This document shows positions 56,317-64,000 of a stretch of DNA of 64,000 nucleotides, piece by piece; position 1 is the stretch's first letter, and each line of letters starts with the position of its first letter. Below the pieces are notes generated by a model. It ran no database searches and was not told the DNA's origin. It saw only the letters and a program-made list of their open reading frames with translations. The position numbers and the translations under genes are program-made. This DNA comes from Hyphomonas sp. (GTDB lineage: Bacteria > Pseudomonadota > Alphaproteobacteria > Caulobacterales > Hyphomonadaceae), in NCBI GenBank assembly GCA_020638455.1, contig JACKIK010000002.1, forward strand, positions 889,695 through 953,694. The letters run 5' to 3'.

Positions 56317-56858
56317 GCTCCCTTCATGGCAGTGTTCATGCGTTCCAGTTTGGCGGCGAGGCTGGCATCGATCAGCTGGGACCCGATGCGCAGCTGGACG
56401 CCGCCGATGAGCGAGGGATCGACCTCGCTGGTAAGCTCCACCTCGCCGCCAACGGCCTTGGCGAGGATTGATTCGATGCGCTGACGTTCAGCGCCGGTCA
56501 TGTCTCTGGCGGTACGCACGACGGCGCGCTTCACACCGCGCTGCTTGGCGTACAGCTCGTCGAAGGCCAGCTGCGCGCCGATCACGTCGCGGCCGCGGCC
56601 GTTCTGGGCCATGGTGCCGAGGAATTTGGCGAACAGGGCGCCGAATCCGGCCTTTTTCGCCAGTTCTGCCAGCGCCTTGACCTTATCCTCACGGGCAAAG
56701 GCCGGCGACTCCAGCAGGCGCGTCAGGTCTTCGGAGCCGGTTGCCAGCTCGACGAAAGCCTTGAAATCCTTGTGAACATTGGCGAGATCGCCCTTGTCCT
56801 GTGCGAGCTCGAACAGCGCGCTGGCATACCGCCGGGCTGCTTCGTTCGCATGTGTCAT
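56313..56858 (-). CDS. atpH: ATP synthase F1 delta subunit
   Basis: 181 residues from the ATG at 56858 (MTHANEAARRYASALFELA, the family start). It links F1 to the peripheral stalk of F0. The C-terminal VELTSEVDPSLIGGVQLRIGSQLIDASLAAKLERM is conserved. First gene of the F1 operon; F0 genes are elsewhere, as is usual in alphaproteobacteria. The frame opens 39 codons further upstream without homology. Confidence 0.95.
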
Positions 56859-57260
56859 CTTAGATCCAGCCAAGGGTCGCTCGTCCGTGGTTGAGATGGG
56901 CGGAATGGCCCGGAAACAGCAAACAGGGCGGCAGAACAATGCCCGCGCCCACGAAAACTGTGCGCCGCTTAGCATCAGTCATCTGGCCTGACAACATGGC
57001 CATAGCGCCAATATCTGCGGCGAAATGACAAACGGAAGACGGCCCGGCCCGGCAGGCCTTTCCTCTCGCTTGGCGGAGGCCGCATCCGCCCCCTTCCGAA
57101 GCACTTCCCGAATAGCCGATATGCGCGCCGCCGCGGAGGCAGGAGCCAACAACGACAATGCACGCCGGCCGGTCCATTTCCGTTTGACGCGCTGCGGCAA
57201 AGCTCTCTCTTATTGTCCTGCGGCCCGTAACATTGCGCGAGCAGACGCCCGGAGGTCCGA
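56859..57260. other. 402-bp gap with the atp operon promoter region; no gene supported
   Basis: This region separates atpH (minus) from the GH127 gene (plus) and must contain both promoters. Open frames here on either strand lack start sites with ribosome binding sites and any recognisable homology. I see no strong hairpin or clear sigma-70 promoter. The end (57251-57255) is the GGAGG used by the next gene. Confidence 0.6.
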
Positions 57261-59645
57261 TTGCCGTTCTCCCGTTCCTTCCACCTCTCCCGCCGCGCCT
57301 TGCTCGGCCACTCGGCACAACTGGCCCTGCTCGCGGGCCTCGGCGGGTGCGCATCGATTCCGGCGCCCCGCAAGGCATCGGTGCCGGCTGCGGCCGCCGC
57401 ACCGCTTCCCCTCTCTGATGTGCGGTTGACGCCGTCTCCCTTCCTCGATGCGGTCGAAGCTAACCGGGCCTATCTCCATTCGCTTGAGCCAGACCGTTTC
57501 CTACACAATTTCCGGCAGCAGGCGGGTCTGAGGCCGAAAGGCGACATCTATGGCGGCTGGGAAAGCGACACGATCGCCGGCCACTCGCTCGGCCACTACC
57601 TCTCCGCCTGCGCGCTCATGTACGCCCAGACCGGCGACGAAACCTGCCGCCAGCGCGTCGCCTATATCGTCGAAGAACTCGCCGCCTGCCAGGCTGCGCG
57701 CGGCGACGGCTATGTCGCGGGCTTCACGCGCCGCAACGAGGATGACACGATCGAGCCCGGCCATGTCGTGTTCGACGAGATCGCGGCCGGCGATATCCGG
57801 CCCGCAAAGTTCTATCTGAATGGCTCATGGGCGCCGCTCTACAACTGGCACAAGCTGCTCGCCGGCCTGCTCGACGCTCAGGAATACGGCGCCTCATCCA
57901 CCGCCCCCGATATCGCGGAGGGGATTGCCGGCTATATCGCGGCGAAGACCGATCCGCTCTCAGACGACCAGATGCAGCAGGTCATGGTCTGCGAGCATGG
58001 TGGCATCAACGAATCGCTCGCCGAACTGTACGCGCTCACCGGGAACGAAGGCTGGCTGCGCCTCGCCGGCCGTTTCTATCACCGCGCCGTGCTCGATCCG
58101 CTCGCCGCTGAGCGCGACGAACTCGCCTTCCTGCATGCCAACACCCAGATCCCGAAAGTCATCGGCCTCGCCCGCCGGTACCAGATCGCCGGCCTGCCGG
58201 AGGACCGCACCGCCTCCACCTTCTTCTGGGACACCGTGACGACCCAGCGCTCCTATGTCATCGGCGGCCATGGCGACCGGGAATATTTCCAGGAGCCGGA
58301 TTCGATCTCGCATTACATCACCGATCAGACCTGCGAGTCCTGCAACACCTACAACATGATGAAGCTGACGCGCCTGCTCCACGAAGAGGCCCCGTCCGCT
58401 GCCTATTTCGACTATTACGAACGCTGCCACTTCAACCACATCCTTGCCCAGCACCGGCCCACCGACGGCATGTTCGCTTACATGGTACCGCTGATGTCGG
58501 GCGGGCACCGGGATTTCTCGACCCCCTTCGACGATTTCTGGTGCTGCGTCGGCACCGGCATGGAGAGCCATTCCAAGCACGGTGACTCGATCTGGTGGCA
58601 AGGCCCGGACCGGCTGGCCGTGAACCTATATATTCCGTCCACGGCGCAATGGACTGCGCAAGGCGCCACGATTTCTATGGAGACTACTTACCCGCTCGAT
58701 AGTGAGATTCGCCTGACAGTGGGCAGGCTGGAAACGCCCCGCAAGTTCGCCCTCACCCTGCGCATCCCGGCCTGGGTCGCCGCCCCGTCCCTCTCGGTGA
58801 ATGGCGAGCCTGTTTCCGCCCGGCCCGGCGCCGACGGCTACGCTGTCATCGAGCGCGAATGGCGCGCAGGCGACAGGGTCCACCTCTCCCTGCCCTTCAG
58901 CCTGCGCATGGAAGCAACACCCGACGACCCTGACACCGTCGCCTTCCTCTATGGCCCGCTCGTTCTCGCCGCGGATCTCGGCCCGGCCGACGCTCCGTTC
59001 GACCAGCCTGCCCCGGCTCTCGTGGCCGACGACATCCTCGCCGGCTTCACGCCCGCCGGCGCCGCTGCAACGTTCGACGTCACCGGCATCGCCCGCCCCG
59101 GCGCTCTTCGCTTCTCGCCTTTCTATGCGCTGCATGACCGCCGCACGGCGGTCTATTTCAAGCGCTACACTCCGGCCCAGTGGGAAGAGGCCACAGTCAC
59201 CTTCGCCCGGCAGAACGCGCGCCTTGCTGCCCTCGACCGCCACTCCATCGACACCGTCCAGCCCGGCGACGCTGCCTCCGAAACGGGCCACCACTTCACA
59301 AGCGGCGAGCGTTCCTACGCTGTCGAATACCGCATGCGAAAGGGCCGCGACGCCCGCACCGGTGACTTCTTCGAAGTCACAATGAAGACCGCCCCCGGCC
59401 CACTCACCCTTCTCGCCACCTATTGGGGGCGGGAGCGCGAACGCGCCTTCCGCATCCTCGTCGACGGCCAGCCCGTCGCCGCCCAGACGCTGGACGGTCA
59501 GTATGCCGCCGATTTCGTCGACATTTCTTACGACCTCCCGCCGTCCCTCACCGAAGGCAAGGACAGCATCCGCGTCCGCTTCGAGCCGGACCCCGGCCAC
59601 ACCGCCGGCCCGGTCTTCGGCCTCCGCCTCGTGAAGATCGTCTGA
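57261..59645 (+). CDS. GH127 (DUF1680) glycosidase, predicted Tat-exported lipoprotein
   Basis: 794 residues read from a TTG at 57261 (GGAGG 5 bp upstream). The N-terminus has a twin arginine (SRRALLG, R11-R12) and a lipobox LGGC ending at C30, so it is probably a Tat-exported lipoprotein. The DUF1680 catalytic barrel keeps the residues known for beta-L-arabinofuranosidase HypBA1: the acid/base glutamate (E341 in GDREYF), the zinc ligands E359/C361 in CESCNTYN, and the C428-C429 pair in FWCCVGTG, where the first cysteine is the nucleophile. A beta-sandwich C-terminal part follows (about 620-794). It is not next to other sugar genes, so the substrate (arabinose-type furanosides are only a family guess) is open. 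Confidence 0.88.
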   Translation: MPFSRSFHLSRRALLGHSAQLALLAGLGGCASIPAPRKASVPAAAAAPLPLSDVRLTPSPFLDAVEANRAYLHSLEPDRFLHNFRQQAGLRPKGDIYGGWESDTIAGHSLGHYLSACALMYAQTGDETCRQRVAYIVEELAACQAARGDGYVAGFTRRNEDDTIEPGHVVFDEIAAGDIRPAKFYLNGSWAPLYNWHKLLAGLLDAQEYGASSTAPDIAEGIAGYIAAKTDPLSDDQMQQVMVCEHGGINESLAELYALTGNEGWLRLAGRFYHRAVLDPLAAERDELAFLHANTQIPKVIGLARRYQIAGLPEDRTASTFFWDTVTTQRSYVIGGHGDREYFQEPDSISHYITDQTCESCNTYNMMKLTRLLHEEAPSAAYFDYYERCHFNHILAQHRPTDGMFAYMVPLMSGGHRDFSTPFDDFWCCVGTGMESHSKHGDSIWWQGPDRLAVNLYIPSTAQWTAQGATISMETTYPLDSEIRLTVGRLETPRKFALTLRIPAWVAAPSLSVNGEPVSARPGADGYAVIEREWRAGDRVHLSLPFSLRMEATPDDPDTVAFLYGPLVLAADLGPADAPFDQPAPALVADDILAGFTPAGAAATFDVTGIARPGALRFSPFYALHDRRTAVYFKRYTPAQWEEATVTFARQNARLAALDRHSIDTVQPGDAASETGHHFTSGERSYAVEYRMRKGRDARTGDFFEVTMKTAPGPLTLLATYWGRERERAFRILVDGQPVAAQTLDGQYAADFVDISYDLPPSLTEGKDSIRVRFEPDPGHTAGPVFGLRLVKIV

Positions 59646-59648
59646 TCC

Positions 59649-61817
59649 TCAAAGGAACGAATACGGGTCGATATCCACCGACAGCCGCACGGCCGAGGGC
59701 AGTTTCAGCTTCGCCACCCACGCCGCCATATAGGCGGGCAGGTCCACATTCCGCGCCGTCTTCACCAGGAAACGCCGCCTGTGGCGCCCCCGCAGCACGG
59801 TGATCGGCGCCGGCGCTGGCCCGTACAGTTCCACACCCTCGCCATTCGGCGCCAGCTCCGCAATGGTGCGCGCCGTCTCGTCCACCAGTTCCGCCGTCGG
59901 GCCCGACAGGATCACCGCCGCCAGCCGCCCGAACGGTGGCAGGCCCAGCTCCGCGCGCACGTCCCGCTCGATCTGCAGGAACCCGTCCCGGTCGCCATCC
60001 GCCAGCGCCAGCATGGCCGGGTTCTCGGGCGCATAAGTCTGCACCAGCGCCCGGCCTGGCCGCTCGGCTCGCCCGGCCCGGCCGGCCACCTGGCTCAGCA
60101 GCTGGTAGGTCCGCTCCCCCGCGCGCAGGTCGCCGCCCTTCATGCCGCTGTCCGCATCGACCACACCGACCAGCGTCAGCTTCGGGAAATTATGCCCCTT
60201 GGCGACGATCTGCGTGCCGATCAGCACGTCGATCTCGCCCGCCTCCATCCGCTCGACAATGCCGCGCGTCGCCTCGCCACCCTGCGCCGTGTCGGACGAG
60301 AAAATCTCGATCCGCGCCTCCGGCATCAGCACGCGCACCTCCTCCGCTACCCGCTCGACGCCGGGTCCAACCCCCATCAGCGAATCCGCTGCCCCGCAAT
60401 GCGGACAGGTCTTCGGCTTCGGCATCGAGAACCCCGTCACATGGCACACCAGCCGCCCGGTATAGCGATGCTCCGTCAGCCAATTTTCCGTACCCGGTGA
60501 TTTCAACCGCTCGCCGCACGCCTTGCAGATCACCAGCGGCGCATAGCCCCGCCGGTTGAGGAACAGCAGCGTCTGCTCCCCCGCCTCGAACGTCGCGCGC
60601 ATCTCGTTCACCAGCCGCGAGGACAGCCACATCCCCTTCGGCGGCGGGTCCGCGCGCAGATCCACCAGTTCCACATCCGGCAGCCGCGCCGCGCCCGGCC
60701 GCGCCGACAGCTTCAGCCGCACATACCGCCCCGACTCGGCATTCACGATGGTCTCCAGCGACGGCGTCGCCGAGGCGAGGATCACCGCGGCGTCCTCCAG
60801 CTTCGCCCGCATCACCGCCATGTCGCGGGCATGATAGGTCACGCCTTCTTCCTGCTTGAAACTGCCATCGTGCTCCTCGTCCACGATCACCAGTTTGAGC
60901 TTCCGGAACGGCAGGAACAGGGCCGAGCGCGCACCGATCACGATCCGCGCCCGCCCATGCGCCGTCTCGCGCCAGGTCCGCCGCCGCTCCTTGTCGGAAA
61001 GCCCTGAATGCCACGGCGCGGGCGGCGCCCCGAACCGCGCCTCGAAGCGCGACAGGATCGCCTGCGTCAGCGCGATCTCCGGCAGCAGCACCAGCACCTG
61101 CGCCTCCGGGTCCGCCTTCAGCGTCTCCGCAATCGCCTCGAAATACACTTCCGTCTTGCCGGAGCCGGTAACCCCATCGATCAGGAAAGGCTGGAACCCG
61201 CCCGCCCGCGCCGCAGCGCGCAGCGCCTCTGCCGCCTCTTCCTGCTCCGCCGTCAGGTCCGCCCCCGGCAGGTCCGGATCCGGCTTCGGAAACGGCGGAT
61301 CGCTCAGCATCTCCAACGCGCGCAGCGCCCCCGCCTCCGCCAGCCCTTTCACTACGCCGGAGGAAACCCCCGCCGCCTGCGCCAGCTCCGCCGCCGTCAG
61401 CGCGTCGGACTGGCCCGCTGCCTCCAGCACCTTCTCCCGCGCCTCCGTCATCCGCGCGGGCATCGCCCCGGTCGCCTCGTAGACGGTCTCCGTCGGCGAC
61501 GGCAGCAGGCCACCCCGCGCCCTCAGCGCCATGCTCAGCAACTGGCCCGGATGGCTCACCGTGTAGCGCGCTGAAAACGACAGGAAGTCCCGCATCGCGG
61601 CCGTCATCGGCGGCACCGGATAGACCTCCGCCACCTCCTTCAGCGCGCGCCCCTCGCCGGCCGCATCCGGCAGGATTTCCACAACGATTCCGAGCCGGTC
61701 ATACTTCCCGACCGGCGCCGCGACATAACTGCCCTCGGCAATCTCCATGCCCTCCGGCACCGCATAATCGAACGGCTCCGGCAGGGGCAGCGTAAAGAGA
61801 ATCCGGGCAACGGGCAT
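59649..61817 (-). CDS. priA: Primosomal replication helicase PriA
   Basis: 722 residues, the helicase that restarts stalled replication forks. Walker A GVTGSGKTEVYFE lies near residues 216-228, Walker B/DEEH in VIVDEEHDGSFKQEE, and motif V/VI in LIGTQIVAKGHNFPKLTLVGVVDAD and SQVAGRAGRAERPG. The zinc region at about 430-475 has ICKACGERL and CPHCGAADSLMG, but the middle knuckle reads LVCHVTGFS, with one expected cysteine (CHxCG) replaced by threonine. GPGVERVAEEV follows. It converges with the GH127 gene with 3 bp between stops. Confidence 0.95.
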   Translation of the reverse strand: MPVARILFTLPLPEPFDYAVPEGMEIAEGSYVAAPVGKYDRLGIVVEILPDAAGEGRALKEVAEVYPVPPMTAAMRDFLSFSARYTVSHPGQLLSMALRARGGLLPSPTETVYEATGAMPARMTEAREKVLEAAGQSDALTAAELAQAAGVSSGVVKGLAEAGALRALEMLSDPPFPKPDPDLPGADLTAEQEEAAEALRAAARAGGFQPFLIDGVTGSGKTEVYFEAIAETLKADPEAQVLVLLPEIALTQAILSRFEARFGAPPAPWHSGLSDKERRRTWRETAHGRARIVIGARSALFLPFRKLKLVIVDEEHDGSFKQEEGVTYHARDMAVMRAKLEDAAVILASATPSLETIVNAESGRYVRLKLSARPGAARLPDVELVDLRADPPPKGMWLSSRLVNEMRATFEAGEQTLLFLNRRGYAPLVICKACGERLKSPGTENWLTEHRYTGRLVCHVTGFSMPKPKTCPHCGAADSLMGVGPGVERVAEEVRVLMPEARIEIFSSDTAQGGEATRGIVERMEAGEIDVLIGTQIVAKGHNFPKLTLVGVVDADSGMKGGDLRAGERTYQLLSQVAGRAGRAERPGRALVQTYAPENPAMLALADGDRDGFLQIERDVRAELGLPPFGRLAAVILSGPTAELVDETARTIAELAPNGEGVELYGPAPAPITVLRGRHRRRFLVKTARNVDLPAYMAAWVAKLKLPSAVRLSVDIDPYSFL

Positions 61818-61933
61818 GGGCCAAGGCTTAGCGGCTCATCGCCGGGGCGTCACCTCAGCCCCTCACCTCCGCCGCTCCGGTTCCAGTGGGGCCGGGAGGA
61901 TGCCGACTTGAAACGCCCGACAGCTGCTCGCTG

Positions 61934-61963
61934 AAAAAAGCCCTTCTCCCGGGGGAGAAGGGC
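61934..61963 (-). terminator. Intrinsic terminator after the Sel1 gene
   Basis: GCCCTTCTCCC (61940-61950) pairs with GGGAGAAGGGC (61953-61963), and an A-run at 61934-61939 becomes a T-run on the minus strand. This is a strong terminator for the minus-strand gene ending at 62049. The rest of 61818-62048 has no gene that I can support. Confidence 0.85.
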
Positions 61964-62048
61964 TCAACCGATTTCGACAGTCCTGCAAACAAGGTTTCTT
62001 CGCGGGTCGGAGGCGAAGGTTCAGCCCAAGCCCGGAGACGATTCCGGC

Positions 62049-62678
62049 TTACTGGGAAGAGAGTCTGTCGCAGGACTCAGAGTCTCCGAGGTCGCAGCCT
62101 TTCTTGTACCATTCCTTCACGTCGGTCATTTTTCCAAGTTGCGTGTTGTTCTCCCCGACGTTGTAGCAATGTATGGCTGCTCCCAGGTCACATCCGATGG
62201 CAAATAGCCTGGTGGATTCATCAATATTCCCCGCACTGTACTCTCGACCGCCGGCAATTTCGCACCCGGTAAAGTCTCCAGTCGAACAGGCTTTTGAATA
62301 ATAGCTGAGCGCGAGCCCCCCATTCTGCTCGACACCATCACCTGTGTCGTACATGTCCGCCAACGCTTTGCAGCCACCCGAAGCTCCACCATTACAGGCT
62401 GTCTCAAAAATCCTGGCCGCTCTCGCTTTGTCAGCTTCAACGCCGTTTCCGTAGCGATAAGTCTCGCCCAGATTGTAGCAAGCATCGGGGGTCAGGGTAT
62501 CACAATCGGATTTCGGCGTATCCACCACCGCTGCCTCGTCGCCGCTGATCTTCTCCTCAACGGCCGCGCGGCCCTGGTCTATGGCCTTGTTGGCGCTGTC
62601 GGGAAGCAAACCCATTTTCCAGGCAACGAGGCCTGCAATAATGACGCCGCCGACAATAATAATTGGTGCAAGTTTCAC
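62049..62678 (-). CDS. Cysteine-rich Sel1-repeat protein with N-terminal membrane anchor
   Basis: 209 residues from a GTG at 62678 preceded by GGGGAG; an ATG at 62741 would extend it without benefit. Residues 3-22 (LAPIIIVGGVIIAGLVAWKMG) form a membrane anchor or uncleaved signal. Sel1-like helical repeats follow, containing five cysteine pairs in the form C-x7-C: CDTLTPDAC, CNGGASGGC, CSTGDFTGC, CDLGAAIHC and CDLGDSESC. This matches the Hcp (Helicobacter cysteine-rich protein) style of disulfide-bridged repeats, which implies an oxidising periplasmic location. Partner and function unknown. Confidence 0.82.
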   Translation of the reverse strand: MKLAPIIIVGGVIIAGLVAWKMGLLPDSANKAIDQGRAAVEEKISGDEAAVVDTPKSDCDTLTPDACYNLGETYRYGNGVEADKARAARIFETACNGGASGGCKALADMYDTGDGVEQNGGLALSYYSKACSTGDFTGCEIAGGREYSAGNIDESTRLFAIGCDLGAAIHCYNVGENNTQLGKMTDVKEWYKKGCDLGDSESCDRLSSQ

Positions 62679-62867
62679 GAGTTCTCCCCTCTGGTCGTTT
62701 CTGCGCTGCACAGTCACAAGAATTTCGTTCTTGGCAAGCAAAAGTTCGTGCGCCTGCGAACAGGAAAACTGTCATCGAAACAACCTTTTGGCGTCGGGTC
62801 AGTCCGGCAACACACGGCAATGCCCCGGCATGAGGTCACGCAGGCGCACAGCGCGACGCCTCCTCCA

Positions 62868-63449
62868 TCATCCCTTCCTTGCAGCCTCATACAGCGCGCG
62901 CAACTCGGCCGCGGCCAGCTTCAGCGGCGCATCGTCCCGGCTGACCCGGCACTGGATCACCGCCCCCTCCAGCGCCGCGACCGCAAACCGCGCCAGCGCC
63001 GCCGCCCGATCCGCCGGCACACCCGCCTGCACCGCCGACGCCTCAAGGATCGCCGCCCAGTGGGCGAACGCCGCGGCCCCGGCCATCCGGATCGCCTCAT
63101 GTTCCTGCGCGGTCTCCAGCAGCGTCGTCGTGATCGGCGATCCGTCGCGATAGTCCGACTGCGCCATCCACCCCGCCATCATGTCCAGGTATCGCGCAAG
63201 CAGGTCGCCCGGCCCGTCCGTCTCGGCGGACAGTTGCGCCAGCGTACGGGCCACCGTCTCCCCCGCGCGCTGGACCGCTGCCGCGCCGATCTCGGTCTTG
63301 CCGCCCGGAAAGTAGTGATACAGCGACCCCTTCGGCGCGCCGCTTTCCGCGAGAATCTCGGCAAGCCCCGTCGCCGCATATCCCTTCTGGCGGAACAGTC
63401 TGACGGATGCGGCGAGCAGGGCATCGCGGTGTTGTCCGGCGGCGGCCAT
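62868..63449 (-). CDS. TetR/AcrR-family transcriptional repressor (LmrA/YxaF-like)
   Basis: 193 residues from the ATG at 63449. The N-terminal helix-turn-helix (RDALLAASVRLFRQKGYAATGLAEILAESGAPKGSLYHYFPGGK, about residues 8-51) is typical of TetR proteins. The C-terminal ligand-binding part (WAAILEASAVQAGVPADRAAALARFAVAALEGAVIQCRVSRD) resembles the LmrA/YxaF subgroup, which responds to small hydrophobic ligands. An inverted repeat just upstream is the likely operator, and a hotdog thioesterase gene diverges. Confidence 0.9.
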   Translation of the reverse strand: MAAAGQHRDALLAASVRLFRQKGYAATGLAEILAESGAPKGSLYHYFPGGKTEIGAAAVQRAGETVARTLAQLSAETDGPGDLLARYLDMMAGWMAQSDYRDGSPITTTLLETAQEHEAIRMAGAAAFAHWAAILEASAVQAGVPADRAAALARFAVAALEGAVIQCRVSRDDAPLKLAAAELRALYEAARKG

Positions 63450-63463
63450 CAAAATCTCCACTA

Positions 63464-63485
63464 TTATATAGACTGGTCTACATAA
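63464..63485. promoter_or_regulatory. TetR-type operator in the divergent promoter
   Basis: TTATATAGAC (63464-63473) and GTCTACATAA (63476-63485) are inverted copies with one mismatch around a 2-bp centre. The core TAGAC-TG-GTCTA closely resembles known TetR-family boxes (for example the NemR-type TAGAC ... GTCTA half-sites). It lies 15 bp from the tetR start and about 45 bp from the thioesterase start, so one repressor could control both. Confidence 0.75.
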
Positions 63486-63530
63486 ACTCGATACACCGGG
63501 GCCTGTTAACAGGCAATGAGGAGACCGGCC

Positions 63531-63947
63531 GTGGAGCAGGACATTCCCGAAGGATTCGCCCCTCATTTCAGGAAAAGCGGCCTGACCGACCCGTGGGAGC
63601 CGCTCTATTCGCGCAATACCGGCGATGCCATCCGCATTGGCCTCCGCGCAGGCCCGGCTCACGCGAACTCGCGCGGCTTCGTGCACGGCGCGCTGATCTC
63701 AGCTCTTGCCGACAATGCGATGGGGCTCAGCTGCGGCCTGTCGCTGACGGGCATCACCGGGCTGGTGACGGTGGGCCTGTCGGTCGACTTCCTGTCGACC
63801 GCGCGCCTCGGCCAATGGCTGGAAATCCGGCCTGTGGTCCTGAAAGCGGGGAAAAATCTCTGCTTCTCCACCGCCACCATTCATGCCGACGAGGCCCTCT
63901 GCGCCCGCGCCAACGCCACGTTCCGGGCCCTTCAGTCAGCGGCCTGA
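63531..63947 (+). CDS. PaaI-like hotdog-fold thioesterase
   Basis: 138 residues from a GTG at 63531 with GAGGAG 7 bp upstream; an ATG at 63516 is possible but its ribosome site is badly spaced. The hotdog signature is NSRGFVHGALISALADNAMGLSC, with the catalytic-helix pattern HGA...D, and TVGLSVDFLSTARLGQWLEI is conserved. It should hydrolyse an acyl-CoA thioester; the substrate may be the signal sensed by the divergent TetR repressor (inference). Confidence 0.87.
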   Translation: MEQDIPEGFAPHFRKSGLTDPWEPLYSRNTGDAIRIGLRAGPAHANSRGFVHGALISALADNAMGLSCGLSLTGITGLVTVGLSVDFLSTARLGQWLEIRPVVLKAGKNLCFSTATIHADEALCARANATFRALQSAA

Positions 63948-64000
63948 ACGCCCCCTCGCCGTCTTTCCCTGATATTCCGGAAGGCGGGGAGAATACGCCC
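63948..64000. other. End of window, no feature
   Basis: The last 53 bp follow the thioesterase stop. I see no gene start and no clear terminator hairpin in this piece. Confidence 0.5.

Noticed and set aside
56859..57260. Several short open frames between atpH and the GH127 gene
   Set aside because: None has a plausible ribosome site and signal or homology; they overlap one another on both strands, as expected in GC-rich intergenic DNA.

Overview
The window is about 64 kb of compact, GC-rich chromosome with no CRISPR array, transposase, rRNA or tRNA gene that I can recognise. It encodes roughly 66 proteins on both strands. Gene content and order point to an alphaproteobacterium of the Caulobacterales/Hyphomonadales group, most likely Hyphomonadaceae. 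The main reasons are an aa3 cytochrome oxidase operon in the order ctaC-ctaD-ctaB-(small protein)-ctaG-ctaE-surf1-thrC, an F1 ATP synthase operon (atpHAGDC) without F0 genes, a suf operon that carries two cysteine desulfurases, and an M23 endopeptidase gene overlapping a bactofilin gene, the arrangement known from the stalked budding bacterium Hyphomonas neptunium (lmdC-bacA). The species is inferred, not shown.

Layout. 1-2217: end of an envelope gene, plsC, and two tandem paralogous secreted proteins of unknown function. 2221-6213 (minus strand): sufA-like, sufT, sufS, sufD, sufC. 6214-12292: an accessory block with an arsR/permease/thioredoxin cassette, a CadC-like winged-helix/TPR regulator, an exported jacalin-lectin plus aerolysin-type protein, and an unknown secreted protein. 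12293-15243 (minus): the rest of the suf locus (sufB, a small lipoprotein gene, an IscS/NifS-type cysteine desulfurase). 15342-24341: alpha/beta hydrolase, anmK, tyrS, a giant AsmA/YhdP-type protein, bcp, lmdC, bactofilin. 24490-29810: S10 carboxypeptidase, NfeD/stomatin pair, Prx5, YqgE, EAL phosphodiesterase. 29820-38092 (minus): the cytochrome oxidase operon running into thrC and an acetyltransferase. 38264-46465: TPR protein, TldD, rhodanese, POT peptide transporter, gshA, a DUF6891-like protein, pnuC, rsmE. 46516-51973: aldehyde dehydrogenase, ubiA, desaturase, DsbA-like protein, enoyl-CoA hydratase, methyltransferase-like membrane protein. 51970-56858 (minus): atpHAGDC. 57261-63947: a GH127 lipoprotein, priA, a cysteine-rich Sel1 protein, and a TetR regulator divergent from a hotdog thioesterase.

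Most of the window is housekeeping: Fe-S assembly, terminal oxidase and its haem/copper assembly factors, ATP synthase, ubiquinone and glutathione synthesis, cell-wall recycling and morphogenesis. The most unusual region is 6.2-12.3 kb. The suf genes on its two sides look like halves of one operon, separated by a cargo of opposite-strand genes. Inside it, a ToxR/CadC-like DNA-binding protein without a membrane anchor lies upstream of an exported protein combining a jacalin-like lectin, an aerolysin-type pore-forming module and a C-terminal domain I do not recognise. Between them are two copies of TTCCATCA spaced exactly 11 bp, the geometry used by OmpR/PhoB-type winged helices. This regulator/lectin-pore pair is my best candidate for an undescribed system. 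Its function is inferred from sequence only.
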